Below, one piece after another: positions 46,776 through 58,150 of a stretch of DNA of 64,000 nucleotides. The notes under the pieces were generated by a model, which saw only the letters and a list, made by a program, of their open reading frames with translations, made no database searches and was not told where the DNA came from. Within the stretch, counting starts at the first letter, position 1, and each line of letters starts with the position of its first letter. Source of the stretch: Cryptomeria japonica (Eukaryota; Streptophyta; Pinopsida; Cupressales; Cupressaceae). A program made the position numbers and the translations under genes. The DNA lies in the NCBI RefSeq assembly GCF_030272615.1, contig NC_081414.1:909483009-909547008 (forward strand). Direction: 5' to 3'.

Positions 46776-49560
46776 TCATTGTCCCAGCCTTTCTTGAGAC
46801 TCCAAAATTGAAATTTGTCCACTGAAAATAAATGCCTGCATTTCTATTGTCTGAAGGTCTGAAGGTTCATTGGTTTCCATGACATCTTGGGCTTCCTTCA
46901 AAGAACTGAATAAAGTTTCCAATTTGGGACCAATTAGGCTCTGAAGTTCACCAACTCTACCAACAATCATATCCTTTTCATGCACTAGATTCTTGATATT
47001 GTCAAGTAAGAAAATGACCTGACCATCTTGATTGGCCACAAAAATAGTCAAGGGATCAAAGGATTGGAATATACCTACCAATAGCTTCTCATTCTCTTTT
47101 ATTTTCTTCTCGATATCTTTAGTAAACCTGGAAAGTAATAGACATGACTTGTAAACACTGCCTCCTTCTGATAAAGCATTTTGAATACTCTTCATGCAGG
47201 TGTCTAACAAGATTCTATCATTTGTAATCATATTCTTCAATGAATTGAACCTCTTGGAATCAAATTCATTTCAGACCTTAACCTCACCTGACTTCTCAAA
47301 TGAGTCAAAGTGAGTGCTTACCAAAATTATTAGGCTTCTCAGCTGACCAAAGGGAGTATTTAATGTTTCCTTGACATATGAAGGCATGATCTTCTCCAAT
47401 ACACTAGATGCAAGAGTATGTAGCTCACTATCTTCAATATGAGACTTCAACATCTCCTCCATTACTTTTTCCTGAGCAAATGATGCTAACTGCAATTTTT
47501 GGATGGAAGAAAGAGTGGCCAAATCGATAGGCCCTTGGATTAACTCAAGATCATCCAGTTCTTTCTTGTCCTCCAAAAATGCCTTCACTTCTTTTGTAGT
47601 GTCTCTTGCTTCTGTGACTGGCTCATTCTTAACTTCTGCCACCTTCACTGCTTCTTCACTAGATGGGACTTCTTTCTTCACAGATGTCTTAGCAAGATTC
47701 AGAGGACTCTGAGTATCCTTAACTGATTCTTCACCATTTTTGTTCAACTCTACTTCATCTAGAGAAAAAAGAACATTCACCTCAACCTGTTCATGTTTAG
47801 ATTGTATTCCATGGGCTTCTGGAGTAGATGAATCACCACCAACAAGAGCCTCTTCTAAGACAACATCAAAATGGTTCCTTAGCGAGACTAATTTCAAAAT
47901 ATTCTCTGTTTCTATAATTACTTTCTCAGTCTCTCCAGCCATTAGCTTATTTACTCTGGACTTGCTTCTAAATTCACTCTTGGTTTCTTTGAGAATTATA
48001 TTCACCTCTTCTACCGAAATCATAGGGAAAAGGTTTAGCAAGGCACACTCTCTATGTCTGTTATCTTCTTCCTTAGCACTCAATATTCTCATTTCTAATA
48101 CATCATATAGGCTTTTAGGAATCCCAAACATAATCTCAACAAGAGACCTATTGAATATAATTTAGGTACTTAACAATGGCTTCTTCTAGAGTTCTCTGGG
48201 TGGCTTCATCAAATTTTTCATAACATTTAGAGAGTGGCTTCAGATTATCTTGAATAGTGAGAGATTTTTCAACATCTTCAACAAACATACCGGATTTATC
48301 TAGCTTCATTTTCTTGTTGGCTTTCTCCTCACTGGAGGGCTTGTCCTCAGATACTTTTGAATATTTAGTGCCCTTTGTTTTTATTTCCTTTACTGCTTCA
48401 TCAAACTCAGTCTCTTCATCATCCTCCACAATAACATATACTCTTGTGCCTTTATCCTTCTCTTCTCTTCTCTTCCGGATGGCTTGACATGGGGTTTTGT
48501 TGTGCTGGGTGGCTTTTGAGACTTGAAGGAAGGTACAGATCTCCTAGTAGGTCTAGATCTAGTAGAGGAAGATACCAAACTAATTGAATCAACCTTTATT
48601 GTCCTTCCTTCTTCATATTTCTCTCTTATCTTCCTAGCTTCGTTAACCACTTCTGTAGTAATGTCGATGCTCTTTGTATATTTCTCTACCTCCTTCCTCA
48701 TTTTTCTAACAATTTTTGGCTTCTTGAATTTCCTATGCAATTGCAAGTCCTTTTTAGGAAAGGTGCCAAACCTTTCTAATGAAGCATCAATAGGATTACT
48801 CAACAAATGTTGAGCAAACACCTCCAATATTTTCTCATCTACCTCATACCCTATGGGCATGATCCATATAGTCCTTGGCTCTACCACATCCATTAGGCAT
48901 TGATCAATTTATACCATGAAGAATATGGCATCCTTGTGCTTCTCCACTATAGATTTAGGGATCCTTTCCCTAGTTTTCTTCACACTCTAGAACTTCTTGA
49001 AATATCCCCAAAGTGTAGTTATCTAGGTTTCCCTATCTCCAATGCTATATAAAAGATCTCTGATCTAGACTGCCACCGATTTGTCACTAGCCCATTGAAT
49101 ATTATCAATACCTGGAATCTCATTCATAAAATAGAAGAATAAACATAAGATCAAGGTGCCATATTTGAATGTATTCTTCTTATCCCTCTTGATTGAAGTG
49201 AGATTCTCCATCAGCTTCCTTTGAAGTAGTTCACACAGATCATAATCCTTGTTCTCCTTCACCATTTTATATGTAGCATATATAACAGTATCGGATACCC
49301 AATTCTCTCATCTAGAGTGATAAACCTTGTATCTAATAATCATTGAATAAAATTTCATATTTGGCTCAAGAATTTCATTTATCATCAGAGCCCTCTTATC
49401 AAACCTAGAACTGATTACATCTATGACCATTTGATTCTTTATAGACCAAAGTATGGGCAAACCACTAGATGAGTTTAAAACTATTACAATTCTGATTACA
49501 TCCTTCACAATCTTGAATGGTTGGTTTAAACACATGAATTTGGCTCAAAACATACTGGAC
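46776..49560 (-). mobile_element. Element B coding region, 3' part (coiled-coil protein of unknown role)
   Basis: Minus-strand text rich in Lys, Glu and Ser with heptad-like stretches, such as 'DIEKKIKENEKLLVGIFQSF' and 'AVKVAEVKNEPVTEARDTTK'. Further upstream a more hydrophobic helical part reads 'NTFKYGTLILCLFFYFMNEI'. I recognise no enzyme domain. It sits directly before the polypurine tract, the position where SIRE-type Copia elements carry an envelope-like, coiled-coil ORF; equivalence to that is only a guess. Fossil; broken. Confidence 0.5.
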
Positions 49561-49774
49561 CCACTCATTTTCATCAAACACTGGAAACCTAACAATCTGC
49601 ATAAAGTTCTGATTAATTAAAAAAGTAGTTTTTCAAGACTCGAAACCTTTAACAAAGGATAAGATAAGACACCAAAAAGTTCAGTGCTTAAGAACCATAT
49701 ACAAAAAGACTGGCAAAAAGCCAACGAACCGAAAGGATAGCAAAACAAACAACAATAAAGAAACAAAGAAGGTG

Positions 49775-51466
49775 CTACATAGTAATTTTCTTCAATAGGT
49801 CCTTTGCCTTTATCACCACCTCGTCATAAGTGGCCCAGACAACTTTAAGGTCTTCCAGATCCTTCTTTTTTCCTCTGGTACGGGTTTTGGGGCCTTGAGC
49901 TTCCCCTGTTCCTTCAGTTTTTGGGTCAATGTCCAGGATTTCCTTTTCTTCATCTTGTTTGCTGATGAGAGTGTTGGTGTTGTTAGCTAAAATCTTTAGG
50001 ATGCTTAGGCTCTATTCAACAATGTTCTTCAGACACTCCTCAATTTTACCAATTTTGCTAAGAGTTTCCAAGAGAGTGTGGTTGTTAGTATCGGCAAGAT
50101 TTTTCCTTTCTAGCAAATCCTTCTCAATTTTTTCAAACCTGGGGTTGAAAGCATCTCTTATGTTTTCAGCTTTGGCAATGGTGCTTTTCAAGTCCTCTAT
50201 GTACCTGGCCATGGCCTTCCCTTCCCCAATATTGATGGTTTCTAGGATCAAGATTCTGTTACAGAGTTTTTTGTTTTCGTCCACAGCTTTCTTGTAACCA
50301 TTAATAAGCAACTCCATTGTTTCCATGAAACCTTGCAAACCCTCGGGGGGAGGGTTAGAGGGGGGGCCAACTTTACCAAGGGTTGCCTGTTCCTCTTTAG
50401 GGGTGTGCTGGGTGGTAGTTGTGTCAAAAAACCTAAGAGCCTCTTCCATGGTCTCCTTTTCCAGATTCTGATCAGCTTCTAGGGCCCTTACTTGCTTGTG
50501 GACTTTTGGTTCCTTAACAGTCTCCTCCTTCTTCTTGTGCTTTTTCCTGGTCTGAGTATGAGCTTTTGTCTTCTTTTTCAGCAACCCTTGAGGGTTCTCC
50601 TCCTCAAAGTCATCCGAAACCTCCTCTTCCGAAGAGATGCTAATCAGGGGTTTACCTTTAGGCTTTTTGCCCTTAAAGGATGAAGGTCTAGTGTTGATGT
50701 ATTTCCTCTTCTTCCCACTTTCATAATCTGAGACATCCATGATGTCCTCAGTGTCGGTTGAAGGGTCACTTTCAGACTCCTCTTCCTCTGAGAAGGCAGG
50801 GTCAGACCCCTCATCCTCAGAATCCACTGAGGGTTGCATCCGAGCAATTTGGTTGGCCTTGAGATGGTCATAAATTAGGACCATAAGGCCTTGATGCATG
50901 GCAGTATCACCCAATGGGTTCTCTTTGTAGGCCTTAAGGGATGTATTCATCAAATAGAGCAGAAAATAAGGGAAGTTAACCTTATCATTGTGCCTAAAGT
51001 GATTCAGTAGAACAAAGTGATAACCATAAAATTTTGTGAACCTACCATCTAGAGTGATATAACGCATTAAAACAAAGAGGATCTCCCACCAGGGTTTGGC
51101 AAAAGCCCTAGGTGGGTAGTAGGTTTTGCTCAACTTTACCAGTCATTTTTTCTCCTTCTTGGTATCTGTGTATCTTTCAATAGCTTCCCTGTTGACTTTC
51201 CTATCTCTGTAGAAGTTGCACCCTTCTCTAGTGAGGCCCGTAGCTTGAGCAATTAAATATTCATCAATTTCTATTGTTTGGTCTCCCATTTTCAACATGC
51301 CCCTTTTCCAGTTTTTACAGAAAAAACTGGTGACCATGCCATCTTGACCATGGATTCATTCCATGAATTTTGAGAAGCCATCCTTCTGCAAAATACCCCA
51401 AACCTCCTCCTTCTGTTTCCATTCTTTACAGCTACTTGGTTCATATCGCCTCCTGTTACCACCCAT
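49775..51466 (-). pseudogene. LINE ORF3: helical domain plus charged coiled-coil tail
   Basis: One frame of 563 codons from ATG (51466) to TAG (49777-49775), with no frameshift and three in-frame stops (TGA at 51358, TGA at 51145, TAG at 50014). The N-terminal third is folded-looking: 'KEEVWGILQKDGFSKFM', 'IDEYLIAQATGLTREGCNFY', 'WWEILFVLMRYITLDGRFTK', 'FYGYHFVLLNHFRH'. The middle is acidic ('DSEDEGSDPAFSEEEESESD') with Lys-rich nuclear-signal-like runs. The end is a coiled coil. I recognise no named family; similar N-terminal text is, as far as I recall, common among uncharacterised conifer retroelement proteins. Its place after RNase H is unusual for plant L1. The truncated LINE at 41954 keeps a matching tail. 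Confidence 0.65.
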
Positions 51467-51623
51467 GTTGTCGTTGTTCAACACCAAATTTTGAAACTTG
51501 CAGAGCAAATTAGCCGGAGAGATTTTCGGAACTATCAAAGCTACCTAGAAAGCGTGGGAACTAATGGCATTGGTATTATAATGAATGAATCTCTCATTAT
51601 TATAATGACTCGAAGTACTCAAG

Positions 51624-54600
51624 TTAGTTCTTTTCATAATTATCCCGTCCATCAAGTATTTTTGGAGTACTTCTATAACGATCATTACAAATGATTTTCC
51701 TGACATCTTCAGGGAGTCCTTGTTCTCCCATCCACATGGTAATTGCTTCTTTGTTAACCACTGCATTGGCAGCCCAGTCAACAGAGCCATTGGCCTCCCG
51801 GTAAATGTGGGAAATGTAGCTTTTTTAAAAGGTGCTAATAAGGTCTATAGCAGAGTTGATTATGTTGTAGATTGACCATGAAGGTTTTGAGACCCCCTTA
51901 AGACAATTTATAATATTGTTTGAGTCCCCTTCAATCCATAGGTAGGACAATTCCATTTTTTTGCTAGGAGGATACCTTGGAGAGTTGTCATTGCTTCAGC
52001 TTTATGGTTAGTTTGGGTTCCAATAGGGACAACAACCATTTCCTTGCAAATTCCTTTGTCATCTCTTAGAATAGCTCCACAGCCTGAAGGACCCCGGTTA
52101 CCTTTGGCAGCACCGTCAAAATTAACTTTGAACCAACCATGAGGGGGGGTTTTCCATTTGGCTTCAAGTCTTTTATTATGATTGAGGTTAGGATTGTGAG
52201 TACTCTTCATATTCCACACCCTTAAGATATTTGATTCCAGAGAGTTGTTCGAAAAACAAGGACCCTCAATGATCCCTATATTTTCCTGAATCGCTTATTG
52301 AAATTTTCTGGAACACAATATCTTGATTGAGGGAGACATCCCTAAAGATTCGATTATTTCTTTCTTTCCATAGTCCCCATAGGATGTGAGGAAGAGAGAG
52401 TTGCCACAAAGATCTCAAAAAAGAGTTAGTATATTTTATGTTCCAGGAGGAAAACAAATCACTGATGGTATTAGGAAACACCTAGGCAATGCTAAAACTT
52501 TTGAGAAATATTTCCCAGACTGATGCTAAGAAGGGGTAGTGGATGGCAAGGTGGTCCATAGACTCTTCTTCGTGAAGGAACAGAGCACATCTATTAGGGA
52601 AAGAAAAGCCTCTACTTTTTAGGTTGTCAAGGGTCAAGAGTTTATTGTGGGGGATGGTCCAGAAGAAGAAATTGATCTTGGGGTTAAGGCCTTTAATCTA
52701 GGCTTTAGACCAGTAGGGATTACGTAAAGGAGTGGAGGATAGAACAAAATACATAGAGGAAACAGTTATGGTACCTTGGGATCATGTTTCCAAATCAGAG
52801 AGTCTACGTCTTTGTTCAACCATATCGCAGACAAATGGATCTTGAGCTTAGAAAGACTTGGATGGATGCTTTCAATATTCTGCCATTTATTACCAACCCA
52901 ATACTCAGCAACTAAGGAGCCAAAAGTTCTTATACAAGAGGGAGCATGGGGGGCCCATTCATTTATTTCTATTAAAGGTTTATCAAAAAGCCAGGGATCC
53001 TCCCAGAATTTAACTTTCCTACCATTACCAACTTTCCAGATCACACCTTTGGCTATACTTTCTTTGCATTTAGAGGCATAATTCCATATGTGTGAACCAT
53101 TAATACTAAGATCCGAATTGATAAAAGAAGAAAGGGAGGAGGACTGAAGAGAGTACTCACTTCACTAGATTTTACACCATTCGTTATCTAAATGAAACAT
53201 TCTCTAGACTTGTTTGGACAAAAGAGCTTCATTTAGGGTTTGAATCCTCCTCAGGCCCAGACCTCCATGGCTCTTCGGTTTACAGACCTGGTCCCAGGCC
53301 ACCAAGGACATTCTTTTCTTGTCCTCAACCCTAGACCAAAGGAATCTTCTTTGAATTTTCTCAATAGCATCAACATACTTAGCTGGAATTCTAAAAAGGC
53401 TAAGAGCATATATCAGAATACTTTGAAGAGAAGCTTTAAGAAGTTGGAGCTTTCTAGCCTGACTTAGGAGGGCTCCTTTCCAGCCAGCTAACTTTTTCTG
53501 GAATTTGTCCACTAGAGAAATCCAGAAGGAGTCAGGAGGAGCAGTGCCCATTGGGAGACCAAGGTAGTTAGCAGGAAGATCAACAATCCTACACTCCAGG
53601 ATTCTACTGATTCTTTGTTGTCTTCTCTTCGGGGTGTTGATGAAAAAAACTTCACTTTTTGTCCAGTTGATTAGCTGACTAGAACCAGAGGCAAACTTAC
53701 AAAGAGTACTCTTCAAAATTTTAGCTTCAGAGATACTAGACTCCCCCATGATAATAGTATCATTGACAAATTGTTGATGAGAACAAACAAGATTTGCTGA
53801 GGATGGGTGGAGACCCTTAAAGGAGCCTTGTAAAACTAGATTTTCCATACTCCTTCCAAAACATTCTGCCATAATAATAAAGAGGATGGGGGAAATAGGA
53901 TCCCCTTTCCTTAGACCTCTAGAAGCCTGGAAATAAGGAGAAGGGGAACCATTGATAAGGGCAACAAAATATGTTGAGGTGATAAGTTGGGTGAAGAGAT
54001 CCAAAAATCCGGAGGAGGAACCAAAAGACATGAGAACCTTCAAGAGAAAAGACCAGTCAACCCTATCATAGTCGTTGGAGAGATCAAGCTTGAGGATGAG
54101 ACCTTGCTTCTTAGCTTTAACAAGAGAGTGGATGTTCTCATGGACAGTAATAATAGAGTCAAGAATTTGACGAACAGGGACAAAACCATTTTTCTGGTGA
54201 TTTATAAGAACAGGAAGGACAAACAACAATCTAGAAGTTAGAACCTTAGAGATAATCTTATAAAAGGAATTACAAAGACTGATAGGTCTAAATTTTTCCA
54301 TAGAGTCAGTGCCTTGAGATTTGGGAATAAGAGCCAAAAAAGTGCCATTGATTTCTTTCAAAAGTTTCCTAGCCCCAAAAAATTCCTTGACCCCATTGGA
54401 AACATCTTTCCCGACAATGTCCCAAAAATCTTGAAGAAAGAACATTGGAAAACCATCCGGGCCCGACGCTTTGTTACCATCGAAGGAGAAGACAACATTT
54501 TTAATTTCCTGATTAGAAGGAATGGAAGAAAGGGAGGCGTTCTTATGATCATCAATGAGACAAGGGATGTTATGAAGAAAAGAAGTTTGAGCTTCAGCAT

Positions 54601-55837
54601 CCAACCTATGATCCTTATTTAGCAGTTCTGAAAAAAACCTTTTAGCTTCATTCCTAATTTCATCCTCCTTGATAATCTCCCCGTTATCCACCATGAGTTT
54701 GGTAACCCTATTAACTGCTTTATGCTTGATCGTCGACATATGGAAGAATCTTATGTTCCTATCTCCTTCCTTAAGCCAGATGCATCTAGATCTCTGCTTC
54801 CAAAAGGTTTCCTCTTTGGCAATGATATCATGATATTTTTTAAGAGTCTCATTTTCATCACCAATGGGCACAGTTCTGAAACCATCTTTCTGGATTTGAG
54901 ATTGTATTTCTTTGAGGTCTTCTTGGACTTTTCTTTTGGCCTCAAAAATGTTCCCAAAGCTGGATTTATTCCAGAGTCTTATGTTATCCTTTACACTTTT
55001 AAGCTTCTTAACAACTCTATACATAGCAATTCCCTCAACTTGAATGCTCCACCATTTCTAGATATTACTTTTGATGTCTGGGTGGATGGTCCACATTTTT
55101 TTAAATCTGAAGGGGAAGTTTATCCTTCTATTGATGGAGTCAGCAATGAAATTGATGGGAAAATGATCTGATCCAACCCGAATGTGGGCCGATAGAGAAC
55201 ATAAATAATGACTATACCAGTTATCAGAAATGAGAGTCCTATCAAGACGAACTTGGATAAGATCATTACTAGTTCTCCTGTTAGTCCAAGTATAATTGCA
55301 TCCTTGTATTTCCAAGTCATTGAGAGCCTGAGAGTTAATGAAATCCATAAGAGCCAACCTACTTTCTAGCTGAGGGGGGCTTCCTCCATATTTTTCCTCC
55401 TCTCTCAAAGGAGTATTAAAGTCTCCCATAACCAGCCAACTACGATTTCTGAAGCTGTCCCTAGCTTGAATAAGTTTTTTCCAGAAGGAATTTCTAGCCT
55501 TCAAAGTGTTGGGACCATAAATGTTGGTGAGGACCCATGAAGTACCATCTTTTAGGTGCTTAAATTTGATACAAGAGAAATTGTTGTGTTGGATGATAAC
55601 ATGCCCTTTGACAGAATTAAGATTCCAAATGGTAGCTATGCCTCCTGAAGCACCTTCAGAACTGCCGCCACTACTGATTCTGTTTTTGAAAAACTTCAAA
55701 GATTCAACTTTTTCTTTACTCATTTTGGTTTCTTGAATTAGAAAGATATCAGGTTTACTATCCCTTATCATGTTCCTGATAATGTCATGCTTATGGGGAT
55801 TATTAAGTCTCCTAATATTCCAAGAAATAATCTTCAT
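51624..55837 (-). pseudogene. LINE ORF2: AP endonuclease, reverse transcriptase, RNase H
   Basis: The endonuclease (residues 1-255) shows 'ISWNIRRLNNPHK', 'IFLIQETKM', 'LTNIYGPNT', 'LVMGDFNTP' and 'GSDHFPINF'. RT (about 450-760) shows 'NKASGPDGFP', 'FRPISLCNSFYKIISKVL', 'LKLDLSNDYDRVDW' and 'RGLRKGDPISPILFIIMAE'. The catalytic box reads FVND where FADD is expected. A zinc-binding RT-associated region follows at about 52270-53040. RNase H (51908-52219 and on) has 'WFKVNFDGAAKGNRGPSGCG', with the Glu in 'NHKAEAM' and the later Asp in 'EGDSNN'. In-frame TAG stops lie at 55058 and 53204, where Trp is expected, with more between 53160 and 53044. At least one frameshift lies within RNase H. Inactive. 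Confidence 0.9.
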
Positions 55838-55839
55838 AG

Positions 55840-57601
55840 TTACTTACCAATTCCTAACTCCTTAAGAGTCTTCTGAGTTCCATTTGCTATGTTCTTGCTG
55901 GCCTCCTTGTTTTTGACTGTGTGATTAGAGGGACAACCTGGGGAAGAGGAGGTATACCCGACATCCACTTGAGCTATTCTGCTAGATTTCCTTAGAAGAG
56001 AAGTCGAGGGAGTAGTTCCTTTCTTATTCCTATGCTTTGGTATTTTCCACTCAACATCTATCTCAGGAGCCGCTTCCGGGTTGCTAAGTATTTTAGAAAT
56101 TTCTTCTTCATTTCCCCAATTAGGGGTTCTCAAAGCATTTGAATAATTTAAATCACTGTTAGCTAATTTTGAACTCCAGACTAAGTCTGAGAGGTTCAGG
56201 CCCAAAATTGCACATTTTTGGACTTCTTGTGTTTCAAGATTAGGCATGAGCAGAGAGGAATCAGTTTTTTCTTCTTGGGAGATAGGGATTTCTCCTTCCT
56301 TCGGTTGATCATTTTTCTCTTGTAGTTCCTTTCCTTCACAAGTATCATCCACCACTTCAGCTATATCATTTGGGTACTCAGTCTGATCTTTCAGCTCCCC
56401 TGTTTGAGAAGTAACTAGAAAGTTGACAATGGTTGAATCATTTCTCAGAGCTTCCTGGGTTGTAGGATTGGAGATTGAGGCTAAGGGCACTTCCTTCTTC
56501 TCCCCCGAGGGATTAAAACGATTTGAGTTTTCTTCTTTATTCTCTGAGTTTTTAACTTGCCATACCATTTTTTCTGGCACCCTTTGGCTCTTAGAATGGG
56601 GATTAGGCTGCCTGGATTCTGCATTGGGTTTGATGGGATAGGACTTTGCCCAATGACCTACTTTTTTACAATGGAAGCAGGCAAAGGGAATAGATTCATA
56701 TTCAATATGTTGCTTCCATGTTCCCAACTTTGATACTAAATCTATCTATTTTGGCATATCTGCATCATGGGCTATCCCTACGCAGAACCTAGCATGAGTG
56801 AGTCTCCTTTTTGAAGCTGTTACTGGGTCTATAGAAAGCAATTCACCAAAAGAGTTTGCAATTCTAGAGAAGATACTTTCTGCCCAATATTCCAGAGGCA
56901 AACCTGGTAGCTTTACCCAAACTGGAACTTGTGTCAAGAGAGAGTCATTCATATTCAGATTCAGTTGCCATTTACGAAGAACCAAAGCTATCTTTCCTAC
57001 TAGCCAAGGACTCCCACAAAGAATCATAAGTTTGTCTTCTTCACAAGAAAAAGAAAAAGACAGAAGGCCTTTAGGTAAGGCCGAAATTTCTACATTACCC
57101 TTGAGGGCCCATTTTTCATTTGACATAGGCCCTAACAACTTCAATATTGGGACGCGGTCCCATAAATTTGCCTACCAAGGAGTTCGACATACTATTTATA
57201 TTATGATCCAAAACTAGATCAGGGATAGAGATAGCAAACTTACCTCCAGAAGGATCATAAATATTCTTGACAGGAGGAAATGAGGATTTACCAGTTGGTC
57301 TAGTTCCAAAGAGGGAAGACCATTTTTTTTATTCTTTTCCGCTCTCCCTGGAGCTGTCACGTGGGATGGGCCCCCTGCTGGTCCCTTCTCCCAAAGGCCC
57401 AGAGGAACCCACTATCTCCTCTAGTAGAGTACCACCAGTCTACTGAATAGTAGCAGAGTCCGAAAAGTTTGGAGGCTTATCCTTCTCTCCTATGGGACCA
57501 GCTACAATCTGGCCGCTCCCACCATTGGAACCAGAGTTTCTACCTTGCAAAGAATTTGAATTTTGAATTCCCCCATTGCCACTTACTTCTCCATCCCCCA
57601 T
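55840..57601 (-). pseudogene. LINE ORF1: DUF4283 domain and zinc knuckle
   Basis: The chosen ATG at 57601 follows a short 5' UTR and starts 'MGDGEVSGNGGIQNSN'. The DUF4283 part lies at 57144-56746: 'KWALKGNVEISALPKGLLSF', 'CGSPWLVGKIALVLRKW', 'VWVKLPGLPLEYW', then 'IANSFGELLSID'. A zinc knuckle follows, 'CFHCKKVGHWAKSY', where the last Cys of CCHC is Tyr. The remainder is a polar tail ending 'LKELGIGK' and TAA, two bases before the ORF2 ATG. ORF1 proteins of this type bind the LINE RNA as chaperones. A stop at 57440 and at least one frameshift before the DUF4283 part break it. Confidence 0.85.
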
Positions 57602-57611
57602 TGCAACACAC

Positions 57612-57721
57612 ACTTTCAATAAACTAACCTTGTTAAGAAGTAGGTTTGCTGAAGATAGTTGGGTGATTATGGGGGACTTCAATACCCCTTTGAAGGAAAA
57701 TGAGAAAAAGGGAGGAAGTCA
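57612..57721 (+). mobile_element. Inverted endonuclease fragment at the LINE 5' end
   Basis: The plus strand reads 'FNKLTLLRSRFAEDSWVIMG' and 'DFNTPLKENEKKGGS', ending exactly at the right target-site copy. It matches, with many substitutions, the endonuclease of the same LINE on the minus strand ('FWKKLIQARDSFRNRSW' / 'DFNTPLREEEKYGGS'). It is therefore part of the insertion but in opposite orientation, and from a different LINE copy or subfamily. Confidence 0.7.
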
Positions 57722-57739
57722 AACAATCTGCATAAAGTT

Positions 57740-58150
57740 ATTTTCCTTCAAAGCATTGAATTTGGGCTTGATCTTGAAATCCTCTCCTAATATATGATTG
57801 GTGTATAGATTCAATAACTAGGAACCTCCTAATTCTTCAATATATGCATGTATGTATGCCCTAATGTCCTCTACATGAAGAACACAATATGAAATAGATG
57901 AAAATGTGCCTAGAGGATCATCTTCTACTAATTTGAAAGGGTGCTTTTTGAATTTAGGCTGAGACCTCTCAGTTATATCAATTACCAAAGGTGTATCCAT
58001 TGCAGAGATATCAAATTTACAAACTTGAAAGAGAAATACCTTACTTCATTGGATCAGGGTTTTCACGTCGAATTGCCTTCACACTTTGATCACTCAGAAA
58101 TATTCTCATAGAGCTCACTTCTACTCTCTCTTACAGAATGCAAAGTGAAA
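57740..58150 (-). mobile_element. Element B coding region, 5' part
   Basis: The minus frame opens 'MDTPLVIDITERSQPKFKKH' at 58000 and continues towards the LINE insertion with coding-like text ('EDFKIKPKFNALKENNFMQI'). No domain was recognised. The 150 bases upstream of the ATG are leader-like. Fossil. Confidence 0.5.

Larger units (their letters stand above)
49610..57721 (-). mobile_element. Near full-length L1-type LINE with three ORFs
   Basis: Flanked by a perfect 18-bp duplication, aacaatctgcataaagtt, at 49592-49609 and 57722-57739. It inserted into the coding region of element B, whose reading resumes on both sides. Minus strand order is a short 5' UTR, ORF1 (57601-55840), ORF2 (55837-51624), ORF3 (51466-49775) and a 165-bp 3' UTR. 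ORF1 and ORF2 are two bases apart; ORF2 and ORF3 are 157 bases apart. The 3' end is 'ctacttttttaattaatcag' without a long poly(A). The outermost about 110 bases at the 5' end are an inverted endonuclease fragment (separate entry). Several in-frame stops and at least two frameshifts make this copy inactive. Confidence 0.9.
45388..58150 (-). mobile_element. LTR element B (Copia-like), interrupted by a LINE; 5' end not seen
   Basis: The 3' LTR is 45388-46509, bounded by tgttgg/ccaaca. It is directly preceded (on the minus strand) by the polypurine tract aatgccaaagggggagat, the usual junction of plant Copia elements. The interior runs right, is split by the LINE 49610-57721 and resumes to about 58150, where the LTR of element D begins. 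Apart from the LINE the interior is about 3.5 kb and shows one long coding region without protease, RT or integrase. It is therefore either non-autonomous or missing its 5' part. The bases before the LTR (ggatg, 45383-45387) would be one target-site copy; its partner is not visible. Fossil with several breaks. Confidence 0.7.

Noticed and set aside
48257-50871. Plus-strand open frames opposite the coiled-coil regions (Ser/Phe/Leu-rich)
   Set aside because: They are antisense shadows of Lys/Glu-rich coding text on the minus strand.
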